A DNA stretch of 64,000 nucleotides from Apodemus sylvaticus (GCF_947179515.1 NC_067472.1:80045981-80109980), one strand, 5' to 3'. Counted from the stretch's first letter, positions 45,646 to 55,250 are shown. The notes: a model not told the origin generated them from the letters alone. Numbers and translations are program-made.

Positions 45646-45829
45646 ATCCCAGTGTGTCCTCCCAGGGATGACACCAGCAGGATCCCAGTGTGTCCTCCCA
45701 GGGATGACACTCAGCAGAATCCCAGTGTGTCCTCCCAGGGATGACACTCAGCAGAATCCCAGTATGTCCTCCCAGGGATGACACTCAGCAGAATCCCAGT
45801 ATGTCCTCCCAGGGATGACACTCAGCAGA
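45646..45829. repeat. Minisatellite, 5 units of 36-37 bp
   Basis: Units start at 45646, 45682, 45719, 45756 and 45793. Each begins 'atcccagt(g/a)tgtcctccca' and continues with 'gggatgacac(t)cagcag(g/a)a'. The first unit is 36 bp and the rest are 37 bp. Units 2-5 differ at only one or two positions, so the array is young or homogenised. It ends 20 bp before the inverted duplication. Confidence 0.97.
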
Positions 45830-45849
45830 ATCCTAGCTCTGAATATTGA

Positions 45850-46182
45850 AGACTATCTGTTATATCATCCCGCTGGCCAGCCAAGGATCTGCTTGAAATC
45901 CACAGGCTGACAGTCAAAGTGTGGCTAAGGGCTTTTAGAGTGTTCTTTCCTGGTACTATCCCAGAATGTTAGGGTTTATGAAGCCATAATTATTAGACCA
46001 AGAACTAAATATCCTAATTCTTAGACCCTTGTCTCTATTTGGTTAACTTGATTTGTACATATGTATAAGGAAACCCTGTGGGGGAGGGGTGGGAGAGATG
46101 ACAGGTGCCTATGAAGCCAGAACAACACCTGAAGCTGGAGTGATAGGTGGTTGTGGGCAGCTTGGTAGGGGTGCTGGGAATT
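45850..46182 (-). repeat. Inverted duplication, left arm (derived copy)
   Basis: 333 bp that is the reverse complement of 46722-47054 with only two mismatches found by eye: 'ctatctg' against 'ctacctg' near the outer end, and 'agaatgtta' against 'agaacgtta'. It contains the reversed inner and 3' part of a B3 SINE but not its head, so this is the copy and the right arm the original. Confidence 0.96.
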
Positions 46183-46487
46183 TTGTTTGTGGGATACAAA
46201 AGAGAGGGGCCAGGCAGGGCTAATCCTGTTTGTGAGCTCTGAAGCGAAGCTGTGCATAGTCCTTGATCACCTGCCCCGGGACAGACAGACAGCAATGCTA
46301 GGATGTCAGGACAATAGAGAGTAATAGGAAACTTGAGCATGCTTTGTGATTCAAGGCACTCCCTTGAAGTTCTTCTGATCCTGTAAGTTTTCCTTTCCAC
46401 CTTATGTCAAACTCTTTAGGATTCAGTGATTTTGAAGGATTGTAGAATAGGGACCGCAACATGGAGGGTCCATGGTAGAGAAGACTA

Positions 46488-46562
46488 GGGATATAGCCAC
46501 CGACAAAGTACTCACATAACATGAGCAAGGCCCAGGCTTTATTCCCAGCACCACAACAACGA
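46488..46562 (+). mobile_element. ID-like SINE fragment (in the inverted-repeat spacer)
   Basis: 'gggatatagccaccgacaaa' and 'gcaaggcccaggctttattc' with 'ccagcaccacaacaac' match an ID element. Not part of the duplicated arms. Confidence 0.6.
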
Positions 46563-46659
46563 TGATAAGAGAGGTTTCACGTGTAGAAGGTTATATGGGA
46601 AATCTGAACTTTCTGCTTAATTTTGATGTGAATATAAAATTGCCTTAAAAATAAGTTTA

Positions 46660-46800
46660 TGGGCTATAGAGATGTCTCAGTGGCTAACAGCACATACTGC
46701 TTTTGCAGAGGACCCAAGTTCAATTCCCAGCACCCCTACCAAGCTGCCCACAACCACCTATCACTCCAGCTTCAGGTGTTGTTCTGGCTTCATAGGCACC
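46660..46800 (+). mobile_element. B3 SINE spanning the right-arm breakpoint
   Basis: 'gggctatagagatgtctcag', 'cagcacatactgcttttgca', 'gaggacccaagttcaattcc' and 'cagcttcaggtgttgttctg' give an intact B3 with its head. The inverted-repeat arm starts inside it at 46722. Confidence 0.85.
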
Positions 46801-47054
46801 TGTCATCTCTCCCACCCCTCCCCCACAGGGTTTCCTTATACATATGTACAAATCAAGTTAACCAAATAGAGACAAGGGTCTAAGAATTAGGATATTTAGT
46901 TCTTGGTCTAATAATTATGGCTTCATAAACCCTAACGTTCTGGGATAGTACCAGGAAAGAACACTCTAAAAGCCCTTAGCCACACTTTGACTGTCAGCCT
47001 GTGGATTTCAAGCAGATCCTTGGCTGGCCAGCGGGATGATATAACAGGTAGTCT
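46722..47054 (+). repeat. Inverted duplication, right arm (likely source copy)
   Basis: 333 bp, reverse complement of 45850-46182, with a 539-bp spacer at 46183-46721. The arm begins mid-B3 at 'aattcccagcacccc' and ends at 'gtct' (47051-47054). Equal arm lengths without indels point to a recent event. Confidence 0.96.
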
Positions 47055-47343
47055 AGTCTGTCCACACAAAGCAGACCCAAATGGATCTGAGCTTAAAGAG
47101 ACTAAATGGGCTAGAGGCCAGGGATGCCAAAAGATCAAGATAGGTCCACATAGGTAAGAGTGCTAGCCCAGGGCAAGGCAAGAGCAAGAGGGCAGTTGGG
47201 GGGCCAACAAGGCAGCCTAGGACTGCTAAGGTCCTTCCTTCACCAGTCACACCAACTAAGATTCTGCTCTGGGAGAGCATAGAGCAATATGGAACCTTTG
47301 CAAAGTCCCAGGCTCTCTGGGGCATAGTTGTCTCCTGGATTGT

Positions 47344-47445
47344 GTTAAAGCTGGATGTGGTGACATATGCCTTTAATCTCAGCACTTGGAAGGTAGAGGT
47401 AGGCAGATTGCTGTGGGTTTGAGGCCAGCTAGAGCCACAAAGTGA
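47344..47445 (+). mobile_element. B1 SINE
   Basis: 'aagctggatgtggtgacata', 'tgcctttaatctcagcactt' and 'gtgggtttgaggccagctag' form a diverged B1. Confidence 0.8.
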
Positions 47446-47521
47446 GAAATAAATAGAATGAAATAAAGGTGATTTAGTCCAAATCATCACTGGATTTGCT
47501 GTTCATCTAAAATTCCATTAT

Positions 47522-47615
47522 GGGCTGGGAATGACCTGATGGTAGCTGGATGCCTGTCTGGCATGTATAAGGCTTTGTGTTCTGTCACGACACCACATGC
47601 AAACACAAATAAAAT
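47522..47615 (+). mobile_element. ID-type SINE
   Basis: 'gggctgggaatgacctgatg', 'gcatgtataaggctttgtgt' and 'tcacgacaccacatgcaaac' follow the ID order with an A-rich tail. Confidence 0.6.
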
Positions 47616-47993
47616 CCAGTTTCAACACACAGTTAAAATAAAACTTGAAGATGGGACATATACACAAACCTTAACTACTGGTTAAAACCTGAAGGCACAT
47701 CTCTCTTCTGAAGTTAATTAGAAGTGTCTTTATCCATTATATTGAAAAATAATTTGCTTATCTTCCAATGAAGATAATGCATTCTAATTACGAGCATTTA
47801 GATCTAAGTTCCCAGGAAGCTGGCTGTCCTCACACCCAGAGCCCCTCTCTCCTGCAGGGGGTTCCACGATGACCACTTCTTGGCAAGAACAGGAGAAATG
47901 TCCTCAGATTCCACTGCGCCTGCCTACTGCTTCTGGCATCTCAGGGTGTCTTCCTACCTGTAGCTTATTTAGTCTCACAATGACTGAGACAGA

Positions 47994-48085
47994 AAGCAAG
48001 AGTGAGAGAGAGGAGAGGGGAGAGAGAGAGGAGAGAGAAGGGGAGAGAGAGAGAAGAGAAAGGAGAGAGAAAGGTAGAAAAGGGT
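47994..48085. repeat. (GA)n/(GGAGA)n purine-rich tract
   Basis: A GA-rich low-complexity block with GGAGA interruptions. Confidence 0.9.
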
Positions 48086-48099
48086 GACATTAATATCAA

Positions 48100-48660
48100 T
48101 AACCACCGCCTGCAAAATGAAAGGGATATTCCTCTGCACTTTGCAAGGTGACTTGCCTACATCAGTTCCAGAGCAATAAATAAGGCCAGATGTAAATGTT
48201 ACATGTGTGCTTCCCTTTAGAGGACAGATGTGTGCCTGGGGAAATGAAAAGAGACGTGAACCCGCTGAGCTTTTGTAAATAGAACACGTTTCCTCCGTTT
48301 ATGGCTTGAGAAGGGCTTTATCTGCACTTAGGATTTATTGTCAGTGGTTAGGATCTGACACTTCAGTTTTACTTTGCTCTAGATGTACATAATATTCACC
48401 GCTACCATTTAGAGGGAGTCATGTCTTCATCTGAAGTCATCAGGCAAGAGGAAAATCATGTCAAAATTCCACTTGAAAATGAGCTTAAGCCATTCATAAT
48501 GAACAGGACACAGCCTTTTAGACCCACTGCTGCAGACCAATGCATGTGTGTGAAATCTGGTGCATCTGGAAATATAAAGTACATGATAAAAATACACATC
48601 CAAAATATATCTTTATGGTATTCCTTATTAATGTATTCCTATTCAGCTGCTCCCTCTACT
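48100..48660. promoter_or_regulatory. Candidate conserved intronic enhancer
   Basis: About 560 bp without recognisable repeats, with motif-rich sequence ('ggatattcctctgcactttg', 'cagagcaataaataaggcca', 'cttatggcttgagaagggct'-like and 'aagccattcataatgaacag'). A repeat gap in a SINE-dense intron suggests constraint. Role inferred. Confidence 0.28.
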
Positions 48661-49166
48661 CTTCTCTAGTTAGGCGGAGGAAAGAGGTGGGGAGATAGGC
48701 AAGATCAAGGTTCAGTCAACGCAAGGTCAGCAGCACCTGGCTGTCTGCCACAGCTCTGCCCCCTGGCTGCAGCTGGCTTTGCAGGGTTCTGCCTGAAGCC
48801 TCACAACCACTTTTGTTAACCAGGGATTAGTAAACATCGTCTATAAAATTCCACATAGTAAGTATTATTGACTGTGTGATACATAAGGTCTTAAGATTAT
48901 AAGGTTTTTGGCACTGATACTTTGCTGCTGTAGAGCAAAAGTAACCATCGGTAATAGGCAATTAAACAGCATAACCATTCCAATAAATCTTTATATACAA
49001 AAGCAGGCAGCAGGTGCTGGGGATTGAGTAATTCTTGCTTTAAAGGAATGCTGTTGTTCTCATTGGAATGAACTAATGTAGGAAGGAGAAGTAAGCTGCA
49101 GGTGAGTGATGGAAAGGCTTACTCATCGTCGTCACAACAGGGGCACTTGACTGCTGTCACCATCAC

Positions 49167-49200
49167 CATCACTGACACCATGATCATCATCATCATCATG
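49167..49200. repeat. (ATC)n microsatellite, imperfect
   Basis: CATCACCATCAC then ATGATCATCATCATCATCATG. Confidence 0.85.
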
Positions 49201-49204
49201 TGGT

Positions 49205-49390
49205 CAGGGCCTAGCATATGCCAGGCACTAGGCTCCAAGCTGGGAACATGTATCAACTCACTGACACATCACAGCTACCTCTTATCCAGTATCAAATAAG
49301 GTCATGAGACCCAGAGAGGTTAGACACTTGCTCAGTATCACAAAGCTGGTGAGGAAAGCTGCCTGGAGGTGGGCTGTCCTAACCACTATG
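49205..49390 (-). mobile_element. MIR SINE
   Basis: 'agcatatgccaggcactagg', 'gagacccagagaggttagac' and 'acttgctcagtatcacaaag' then 'gaggtgggctgtcctaacca' are a clear, nearly complete reversed MIR. Confidence 0.8.
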
Positions 49391-50054
49391 TGTCACTGTC
49401 CCTCAGCCAGGTTGTGAAGCCTCATCTAAGAACAAACACAGTCCAGGGACATACTGGGGAGGTACAGGAGAGGAGTCACTCTACGATGCAGCATTTAATC
49501 TGTCGCAGGCTCCCAGAGCAATTAATAAGGAGATTAGGAGCAAATGGCTCCCTGGTGAAGCTGGCGCTCCCTTCCCACCAGATGGCTTCCTGAAAAGATC
49601 TGGAACAAATGCCAACTATGGAGGGGCAGACTTGGCATTCTACTCTCCCTTCAGGGCTTTGGAGAAGAAAGGTGACTCGTGCAAATCCCACAGCACAGAG
49701 AGCCTGGACCACAGATTCCGTCACAAGGAACTAGAACAAAAGACTGGTTTGTCTCTAGGAGAGTGAAGGTGCTTCCACCTTGTGACCAATGAGACCAACT
49801 TATCTTATTGTCTACATATGAGTATCCATATTGCATTTTGTGTGTTCACGAAATTTAATTTACACTAAAATTATCCCTCTCACCTAATGGCCTGGGAAAA
49901 ATCAAAAGGGCCTAAGAAAGACCTTGCTGGATGGGACACAAAATGGCTTAGAAGCACAAAGGCCATTTTCCCTTGGAGCTGGCAACATCTTTACTAGAAA
50001 CTTGCTGAGAAGTCTACAACTTCCACAAACAGGAAGTGCGTATGTAGACATGTG

Positions 50055-50081
50055 GGTGTGTGTGTGTGTGTGTGTGTGTGA
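50055..50081. repeat. (GT)n microsatellite
   Basis: About 13 GT units. Confidence 0.96.
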
Positions 50082-50103
50082 GTCACAGTATCACAATTTG
50101 CCA

Positions 50104-50265
50104 GGTAGTAGGCTAGTGAGATGCCCAGTGACAGAGCACATGGTGTTCTTGCAGAGGACTTGAGTGTGGGTCTCAGCATCCATGTCAGGTAGCTCGTACC
50201 TGCCCAGAAGGCAAGCTCCAGGGCTCTGACACCCTCCTCTGGCCTCTGCAGGCAGCAGCAGCAGG
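50104..50265 (+). mobile_element. B3-type SINE
   Basis: 'ctagtgagatgcccagtgac', 'ttcttgcagaggacttgagt' and 'acaccctcctctggcctctg' in B3 order. Confidence 0.75.
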
Positions 50266-50324
50266 GGGAACTACTAGATAAGGACACCAAGCTACAGGAT
50301 GAAAAGCAGCACTCAATGCTGAAA

Positions 50325-50410
50325 GGGGTTTGGAGCTCAGTGGCAGACTGCTTGCCTAGCATGCCTAAGGCCCCGAGTTCAGCGCCCAGTGTAAAAATAA
50401 AAAGTAAATA
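50325..50410 (+). mobile_element. ID-type SINE
   Basis: 'gtttggagctcagtggcaga', 'ctgcttgcctagcatgccta' and 'aggccccgagttcagcgccc' are a well-preserved ID head with an A-rich tail. Confidence 0.85.
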
Positions 50411-50504
50411 GAAAATAAATAGACAACAGTTGGGAGAATGTGCAAGTGCCAGATGATCTACTTTTTACTCTGATAAGAATGGCCACATCTAATAAACAAC
50501 AGGG

Positions 50505-50695
50505 GCTGGAGGGGATCAGCAGGTTAAAGCACTGGCTGCTCTGAGAAGACTTGGATTCAGTTTCCAAACCCACCTGTCTACAACTATCACGGCTAGGGAA
50601 CTGATGCCCTCTTCTGGCTTCCATGGGCACTGCATACATGTGGTACACAGATGTACATGCAGGTAAACACTTATAAAAGTAAATAAATCTTAAAA
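50505..50695 (+). mobile_element. B3 SINE
   Basis: 'aggggctggaggggatcagc', 'ttcagtttccaaacccacct', 'gatgccctcttctggcttcc' and 'aaagtaaataaatcttaaaa' give a near-complete plus-strand B3. Confidence 0.9.
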
Positions 50696-50757
50696 GGAGA
50701 GAGAGCCTTTGCCGGAATGGGAGGGAGAGAGGGAAGGAGAGAGTAAAAGAAGTGAGG

Positions 50758-51014
50758 GTGAGCTGGGGAGGTGGCTCTGTGGTTAAATGGAGTTTGGTCT
50801 CCAGAACCTGCATAAGTGGCTGGTGAGTATGGTAGGCCTCTTGTAAATCCAGCCTCAGAAAGCAGGGGTGAGGGATCCCCAGAGCAAGCTGGCTAGTGAG
50901 ACCAGCTATATTAGCAAGCCCTGGGCTTAAATGAGAGACATTGACTCACTGAATAAGGTAGAAGAGCCAGGATGATTCCCAATATCAACTTTGGGACTCC
51001 ACATGCACAGGCAG

Positions 51015-51046
<32 letters not shown>

Positions 51047-51110
51047 TGTGCCCACACAAATGCATACATGCACATGCACAAAAAAAAACAAGAGAAATAA
51101 AAATAAAGAT
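50758..51110 (+). mobile_element. B4-type composite SINE with (CA)n
   Basis: 'gtgagctggggaggtggctc', 'gatccccagagcaagctggc', 'aaatgagagacattgactca' and 'gggactccacatgcacaggc' follow the B4 order. A CA run (51017-51044) lies in the tail. Confidence 0.75.
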
Positions 51111-51632
51111 TTAGGAAAACATAACATATGAGAAGTACTAATGGCTTCCCCACAGGAGACCTGAGAGGGCTTAGAGGGAGGCTGTTGAAGACTGGGAGCA
51201 GTTCCCTAAACCCTGTCTTGAAGAACATCACAGCATTTGTAGAAGGACACATCTGTCAAGAGACCACTCTGAAACACAGATAAGAAGGAAGGGGTGATAA
51301 ATGACAACAGTTTCTTAGCTAAGTCTATGATGGCCTCCAACTAACTTGAAGGCAAAGGTTACTGAATGGCTAGAGAAGATAAGGAGAGGAAATGAGGAAA
51401 GATTAAAGGCCAGTCAAGACCTGTCCCACAGTGGCTGGAGATGCTTTCCCTAGCACTGACTCTATCAGCATAACAGCTGTTGGAATTCTTTACTTTCAAC
51501 CACAAAGCTCTGGGTCAAAGGAATCGAATGATTTTGCCTGGGGTCCCAGAGCCAGCAGGGGAATCTGACAAGTGTGCCAGCTTAGCCTCAAGAGCCAGTG
51601 CTATTCTACTCAAGGCCCACACCCCCTCTGCC

Positions 51633-51718
51633 CACTGCAACTTCCTGAGTGCCTCTGAACCATAATGCTGGCTTCCCCCTACTGCACTGTAAACACACAG
51701 GTCAGACTCAAGTAGATA
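51633..51718. repeat. Direct duplication, copy A
   Basis: The 81-bp core 51638-51718 ('caacttcctgagtgcctctg' to 'gactcaagtagata') repeats at 52693-52773 with four substitutions and no indels (about 95% identity). Neither copy looks like a known repeat family. Confidence 0.95.
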
Positions 51719-51829
51719 ACCAGCAGCATGCAGGATTGGAACAGAGTACAGAATATCTGACCAGCCTGAGTGGGGCTTAGCTCCAAGGACTGGTTCTATG
51801 TAGGCGTGTGGGCCTTTTCTTGCTAGCTC

Positions 51830-51830
51830 T

Positions 51831-51863
<33 letters not shown>

Positions 51864-51868
51864 TGTGC
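51830..51868. repeat. 39-nt alternating pyrimidine-purine tract (GT)n(GC)n, Z-DNA-prone
   Basis: Strict alternation without a break from T51830 to C51868: ten GT, five GC, then ACGTGTGC. The GC core next to GT is the classic composition for a B-to-Z transition. Confidence 0.95.
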
Positions 51869-51881
51869 TTTTGCTTTGTTG

Positions 51882-51985
51882 TTAAAGGTTCTGTAACCCA
51901 GCCTGACCTTGAACTCTGGGTAATCCTCTAGCCTCAGTCTCTCCAGCACTGAGATTACAGGTGTGTACTACCATACAGTTTTGGT
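51882..51985 (-). mobile_element. B1 SINE (diverged)
   Basis: 'taacccagcctgaccttgaa', 'cctcagtctctccagcactg' and 'agattacaggtgtgtactac' match a reversed B1. Confidence 0.75.
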
Positions 51986-52189
51986 TTTTCCAGAGATACC
52001 AAGGGGCAACATTTCTTTACTTCTAAATCCATGAGTCCCTTTTGAGGATACTTAAGGATCTGTCAGAAATCCACTAGACATGAGCAGGAGCCAGGTGAAG
52101 GCTCCCTTGCTCCCATGCACCCTCAGGTAGAGCTGGGCCTTTAAGCTACACTCCACACTAAAAGCCTAAAACCATATTCCTGTCACTCT

Positions 52190-52335
52190 TGCTTCACATT
52201 TTCCTTGTAACTAGAATTCCCAGGGCCCAGCTTACTGCCAAATTACCTGAGATAAACAAGTCATGCTAAGACCCTCCTTTCCTTTCCAAATCCAAATCAC
52301 AGCTGGCAGCTGCAAGTGGTTATTTATAACCTGCA
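52190..52335. promoter_or_regulatory. Candidate muscle-type regulatory cluster
   Basis: Two CAGCTG E-boxes (52300-52305 and 52307-52312), an adjacent 'caagtgg' NKX-like site and a full MEF2-consensus 'ttatttataa' (52320-52329) fall within 30 bp. The stretch is repeat-free. The motif matches are direct; function is inference. Confidence 0.3.
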
Positions 52336-52687
52336 CAGAATTCTTTGCACTGGCTTGCAGCCTTGCACCCAGATGACTGAGAGCAGAACAAGGCAGGACA
52401 GTGGCTGAGACTGCCAGCTGGGTGGCAGGGTCTACCTGTCAATGGGACTGATCAGTCACAGTTTCATTGAAATCTGTCACAGACATGAAAGAATATACAG
52501 AAAACTATAGACCGTATAAACCTATATGCTGGGAGCTTTATGTCTCTCTGCCCAGATCTACTGACATTCAGGGATCCTGGCTTGTTCTGAGGAACTCTGG
52601 CTCCCATGTACACTCCAAACTTAATTTAATCTTCTTCATGGTCTCTCTTTTAGCCTCTGACTCTTCTCCTAGATCCTAAAATTGTTA

Positions 52688-52773
52688 CACTTCAACTTCC
52701 TGAGTACCTCTGAACCCTAATGCTGGTTTCCCCCTACTGCGCTGTAAACACACAGGTCAGACTCAAGTAGATA
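52688..52773. repeat. Direct duplication, copy B
   Basis: Second copy of the 81-bp block at 51638-51718, 1055 bp downstream, same orientation. The differences are four transitions or transversions. A reversed B1-like fragment begins immediately after. Confidence 0.95.
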
Positions 52774-52774
52774 T

Positions 52775-52862
52775 ATAGCCCAAGCTGGCCTCAAACTCAC
52801 AATCCTCATGCCTCAGCCTCCTGAATGCTGGGTTTCCAAATGTTCACCATTATACCCAGATC
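52775..52862 (-). mobile_element. B1 SINE fragment
   Basis: 'agcccaagctggcctcaaac', 'tcatgcctcagcctcctgaa' and 'ttcaccattatacccagat' match a reversed B1. Confidence 0.75.
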
Positions 52863-52982
52863 CACCCCCCATTCTTGCCCAGACTTTCCAGTGGCAGCTG
52901 AGTAGACTCTCGGGAAAAGCAAGATGGTCCAGCAGGAAAGGAATTCATTGGCAAACCTGAAGACCTTAGTTCTGTTTTGTTT

Positions 52983-53125
52983 TGTTTTCTGAGAAAGGGT
53001 TTCTCTATTTCTCTATGTGTAGCTTTGGCTGTCCTGGTACTGACTCTGTAAAAGAGTCAGACTCACAGAGATCCACCTGCTTATGCCTCCTGAGTGCTGG
53101 GATTAAAGGCAAGTGCCACCGCCTC
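52983..53125 (-). mobile_element. B1 SINE
   Basis: 'gagaaagggtttctctattt', 'gctttggctgtcctggtact' and 'gatccacctgcttatgcctc' through 'ggcaagtgccaccgcctc' form a reversed B1. Confidence 0.88.
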
Positions 53126-53126
53126 A

Positions 53127-53312
53127 GGGCTGACGACCTGAGTTCCTGTCCTGGGACCCACACAGTAAAAAGGCAATGACTCCCACAATTAATCCTCTGA
53201 CCTCCAGGCACATATGTGTACATACAGACACACATGGGCACACACACACACACACACACATAGCAGAAAGAAAATGACTCCTGCAACTTATCCTCTGACT
53301 TCCATATGTATG

Positions 53313-53354
<42 letters not shown>

Positions 53355-53375
53355 ACATACACACAAATACAATAA
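53127..53375 (+). mobile_element. SINE 3' part with locally duplicated tail and two (CA)n runs
   Basis: 'ctgacgacctgagttcctgt' starts a B2/B4-like 3' part. The block 'atgactcccacaattaatcc' ... CA-run recurs as 'atgactcctgcaacttatcc' ... CA-run about 100 bp later, so the tail has been duplicated in tandem. Confidence 0.7.
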
Positions 53376-53777
53376 AATCTAAACACAAAACAACAAGCTC
53401 AGAGGTAGAGCCCTTGTTCAATAGGCAAAGGCCTGGGTTCCAGCCTCAGCATCAGATAGAAAACCATAATAGACAAATTTTGAAATATCAGCTTACCTTC
53501 TGTTCCATGTGTAGCAGACAACCCAAACCAAGCTCTGGCTGAACAGACTCCTCATGTTCCTGGTCTGAGGCATCTCAGAGTCCCCTAAGCTCCCACTCCT
53601 ATCATCCCATCCGTCTTTACTTTGCTCCTTGCATCCCAGACTCCTTTTTGGCCCTCTACACTCCCTAGGTCTGGGCCATTCACCCCCCTAGGCCTTATTC
53701 AGCTCCTCCTTATCAAATTAGCTTTCAGCTCAAAGGAAGACTCTTCTATTCTACCATAATCTCCAACAAACACTATT

Positions 53778-53907
53778 TTTTTGAGACTGCAGTCCTAGTA
53801 GTCCTAGAACTTGTTAAATAAACCAGGCTGGCCTTAAACTCACAAAGATCTACCTGCCTCTGCCTTCTCAGTGGTAGGACAAAAGGTGTGCAACACCATA
53901 CCCAGCT
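53778..53907 (-). mobile_element. B1 SINE (diverged)
   Basis: 'aaccaggctggccttaaact', 'agatctacctgcctctgcct' and 'ggtgtgcaacaccataccca' match a reversed B1. Confidence 0.85.
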
Positions 53908-53919
53908 CCCCTTCACTTC

Positions 53920-54045
53920 TTGTGTTCATGGTCTGTCTCTTCACCAAGGTTGCCATAGGACTTTATGAAAACTCAACTCTCTGTGCTTGGAATGGTGCCT
54001 AGCCTGTAGACATCAGCAGATGTTTCTAGAATGAATGGATAATGC
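53920..54045 (+). mobile_element. MIR SINE 3' part
   Basis: 'ttggaatggtgcctagcctg' and 'gatgtttctagaatgaatgg' match the MIR tail. Confidence 0.5.
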
Positions 54046-54448
54046 TGGACGGGGCATGATCATCTTCTATGAGAAGTGCTTTCTGGACCTGACATTTTTC
54101 AAATCCTTCTGCCCATCTCCCACCACTTTCTGGTGTGATGGAACAGAATAAGGTTGAATGTGTTTGATATTCCTCTGAAAACCATTGGGAAATTAATGAG
54201 GTAAGGAAAAAAAAAACACACTTCTATACTGTAATCATTGAATTCTGAGAAAGCAGGATTCCCAGACTGAAATGGATTCTGGTGTATCTCTATGTGGGTC
54301 ACATAAATTACTGAATCCATTCTCCTTCTATAACCCAGCTGGCCCCTTTCATCTCTGGGTTTGCCACACAAGACAAGGTGACTCCCAAATGACCTCTTCA
54401 GCTGCCTTGAAAAGTGCGTGAGCATCTAAAGAATCCTGATGAAAAGGT

Positions 54449-54581
54449 GCCTGCCTGCCTGCCTCCCTGCTGCCTGCTGCCTGCCTGCCTGCCTGCTGCC
54501 TGCCTGCCTGCTGCCTGCCTGCCTGCCTGCTGCCTGCCTGCTTGCCTGCTTGCCTGCCTGCCTGCCTGCTGCCTGCCTGCC
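54449..54581. repeat. (TGCC)n tandem array with regular TGC slips
   Basis: About 133 bp built from TGCC tetramers interrupted at intervals by TGC trimers ('ctgcctgctgcctgcctgcc'). It gives Cys/Leu/Pro/Ala-rich open frames on both strands that have no coding meaning. Confidence 0.96.
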
Positions 54582-54614
54582 AGACACACCTTTTCAGGGA
54601 ACTACGTTTTGATT

Positions 54615-54725
54615 TGATTTAGACTTTGGAAATGAGGTCTCTTTGTGAAGCCCATCTGGGCTTGAATCCAAAATCCTCCTGCCTCAGGCCCCCACACATC
54701 TGAGGCTGCAGTTGTGTACTACCAC
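54615..54725 (-). mobile_element. B1-like SINE (very diverged)
   Basis: 'cccatctgggcttgaatcca', 'aaatcctcctgcctcaggcc' and 'gcagttgtgtactaccacag' resemble a reversed B1. Confidence 0.55.
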
Positions 54726-55233
54726 AGCTGATTCTGCTGAGCACTTTCGAATGCCCAGCATCCCTTTCGATAGCTACAAATGGAGCACACACAGGCACTG
54801 TGGGAAGGAGGAGCTAACTAATTTTTTTTTAAAAGTCAGTATTTGTACATATATCCCAGTCCAATTCATATGCTCAGTCGTATTTCCTCCACATTAGAAA
54901 CATGATGGGGGACGTGGAACACCCACAGAGGGAGGTGAGGCTTGACCCTCTTTTATGGGTTTTTATAGCTTGCTTTTGCAGGCTTAAAACAAAAGATGCA
55001 GAGGAAGAGTTCATATATCTATATCTATATATACACTGAAGAAAAAGGGGGTGGTGGCAGGCTGAAACAGGTTGGGTACTTCCCTATCCCTGAAGTCACC
55101 AGTATTAGACTCTCAGATCTCCTGAACTATAAGTAAGCCTCCATAGCTGATAAATAACACTGATCAGGCTAGATCCAAGAATCTCTCAGCAGCTGAATCT
55201 AGGCACAGATGTTCGTCTAGTCTCCACAGTTTT

Positions 55234-55250
55234 TTTTTTTTTTTAATATA
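55234..55250. repeat. Poly(T) / AT-rich run
   Basis: About 16 consecutive T followed by 'aatatattat'; no attached element recognised. Confidence 0.85.

Noticed and set aside
45646..45829. Evenly spaced repeat considered as CRISPR-like
   Set aside because: Units are contiguous with no unique spacers and the genome is mammalian; it is a minisatellite.
46021..46869. Two near-identical short frames on opposite strands considered as a duplicated gene
   Set aside because: They are the same sequence read from the two arms of the inverted duplication and include B3 SINE; no splice sites or coding bias.
54398..54617. Cys/Leu/Pro/Ala-rich and Gln/Ala/Gly/Arg-rich frames on both strands
   Set aside because: Produced by the TGCC array; no family resemblance.
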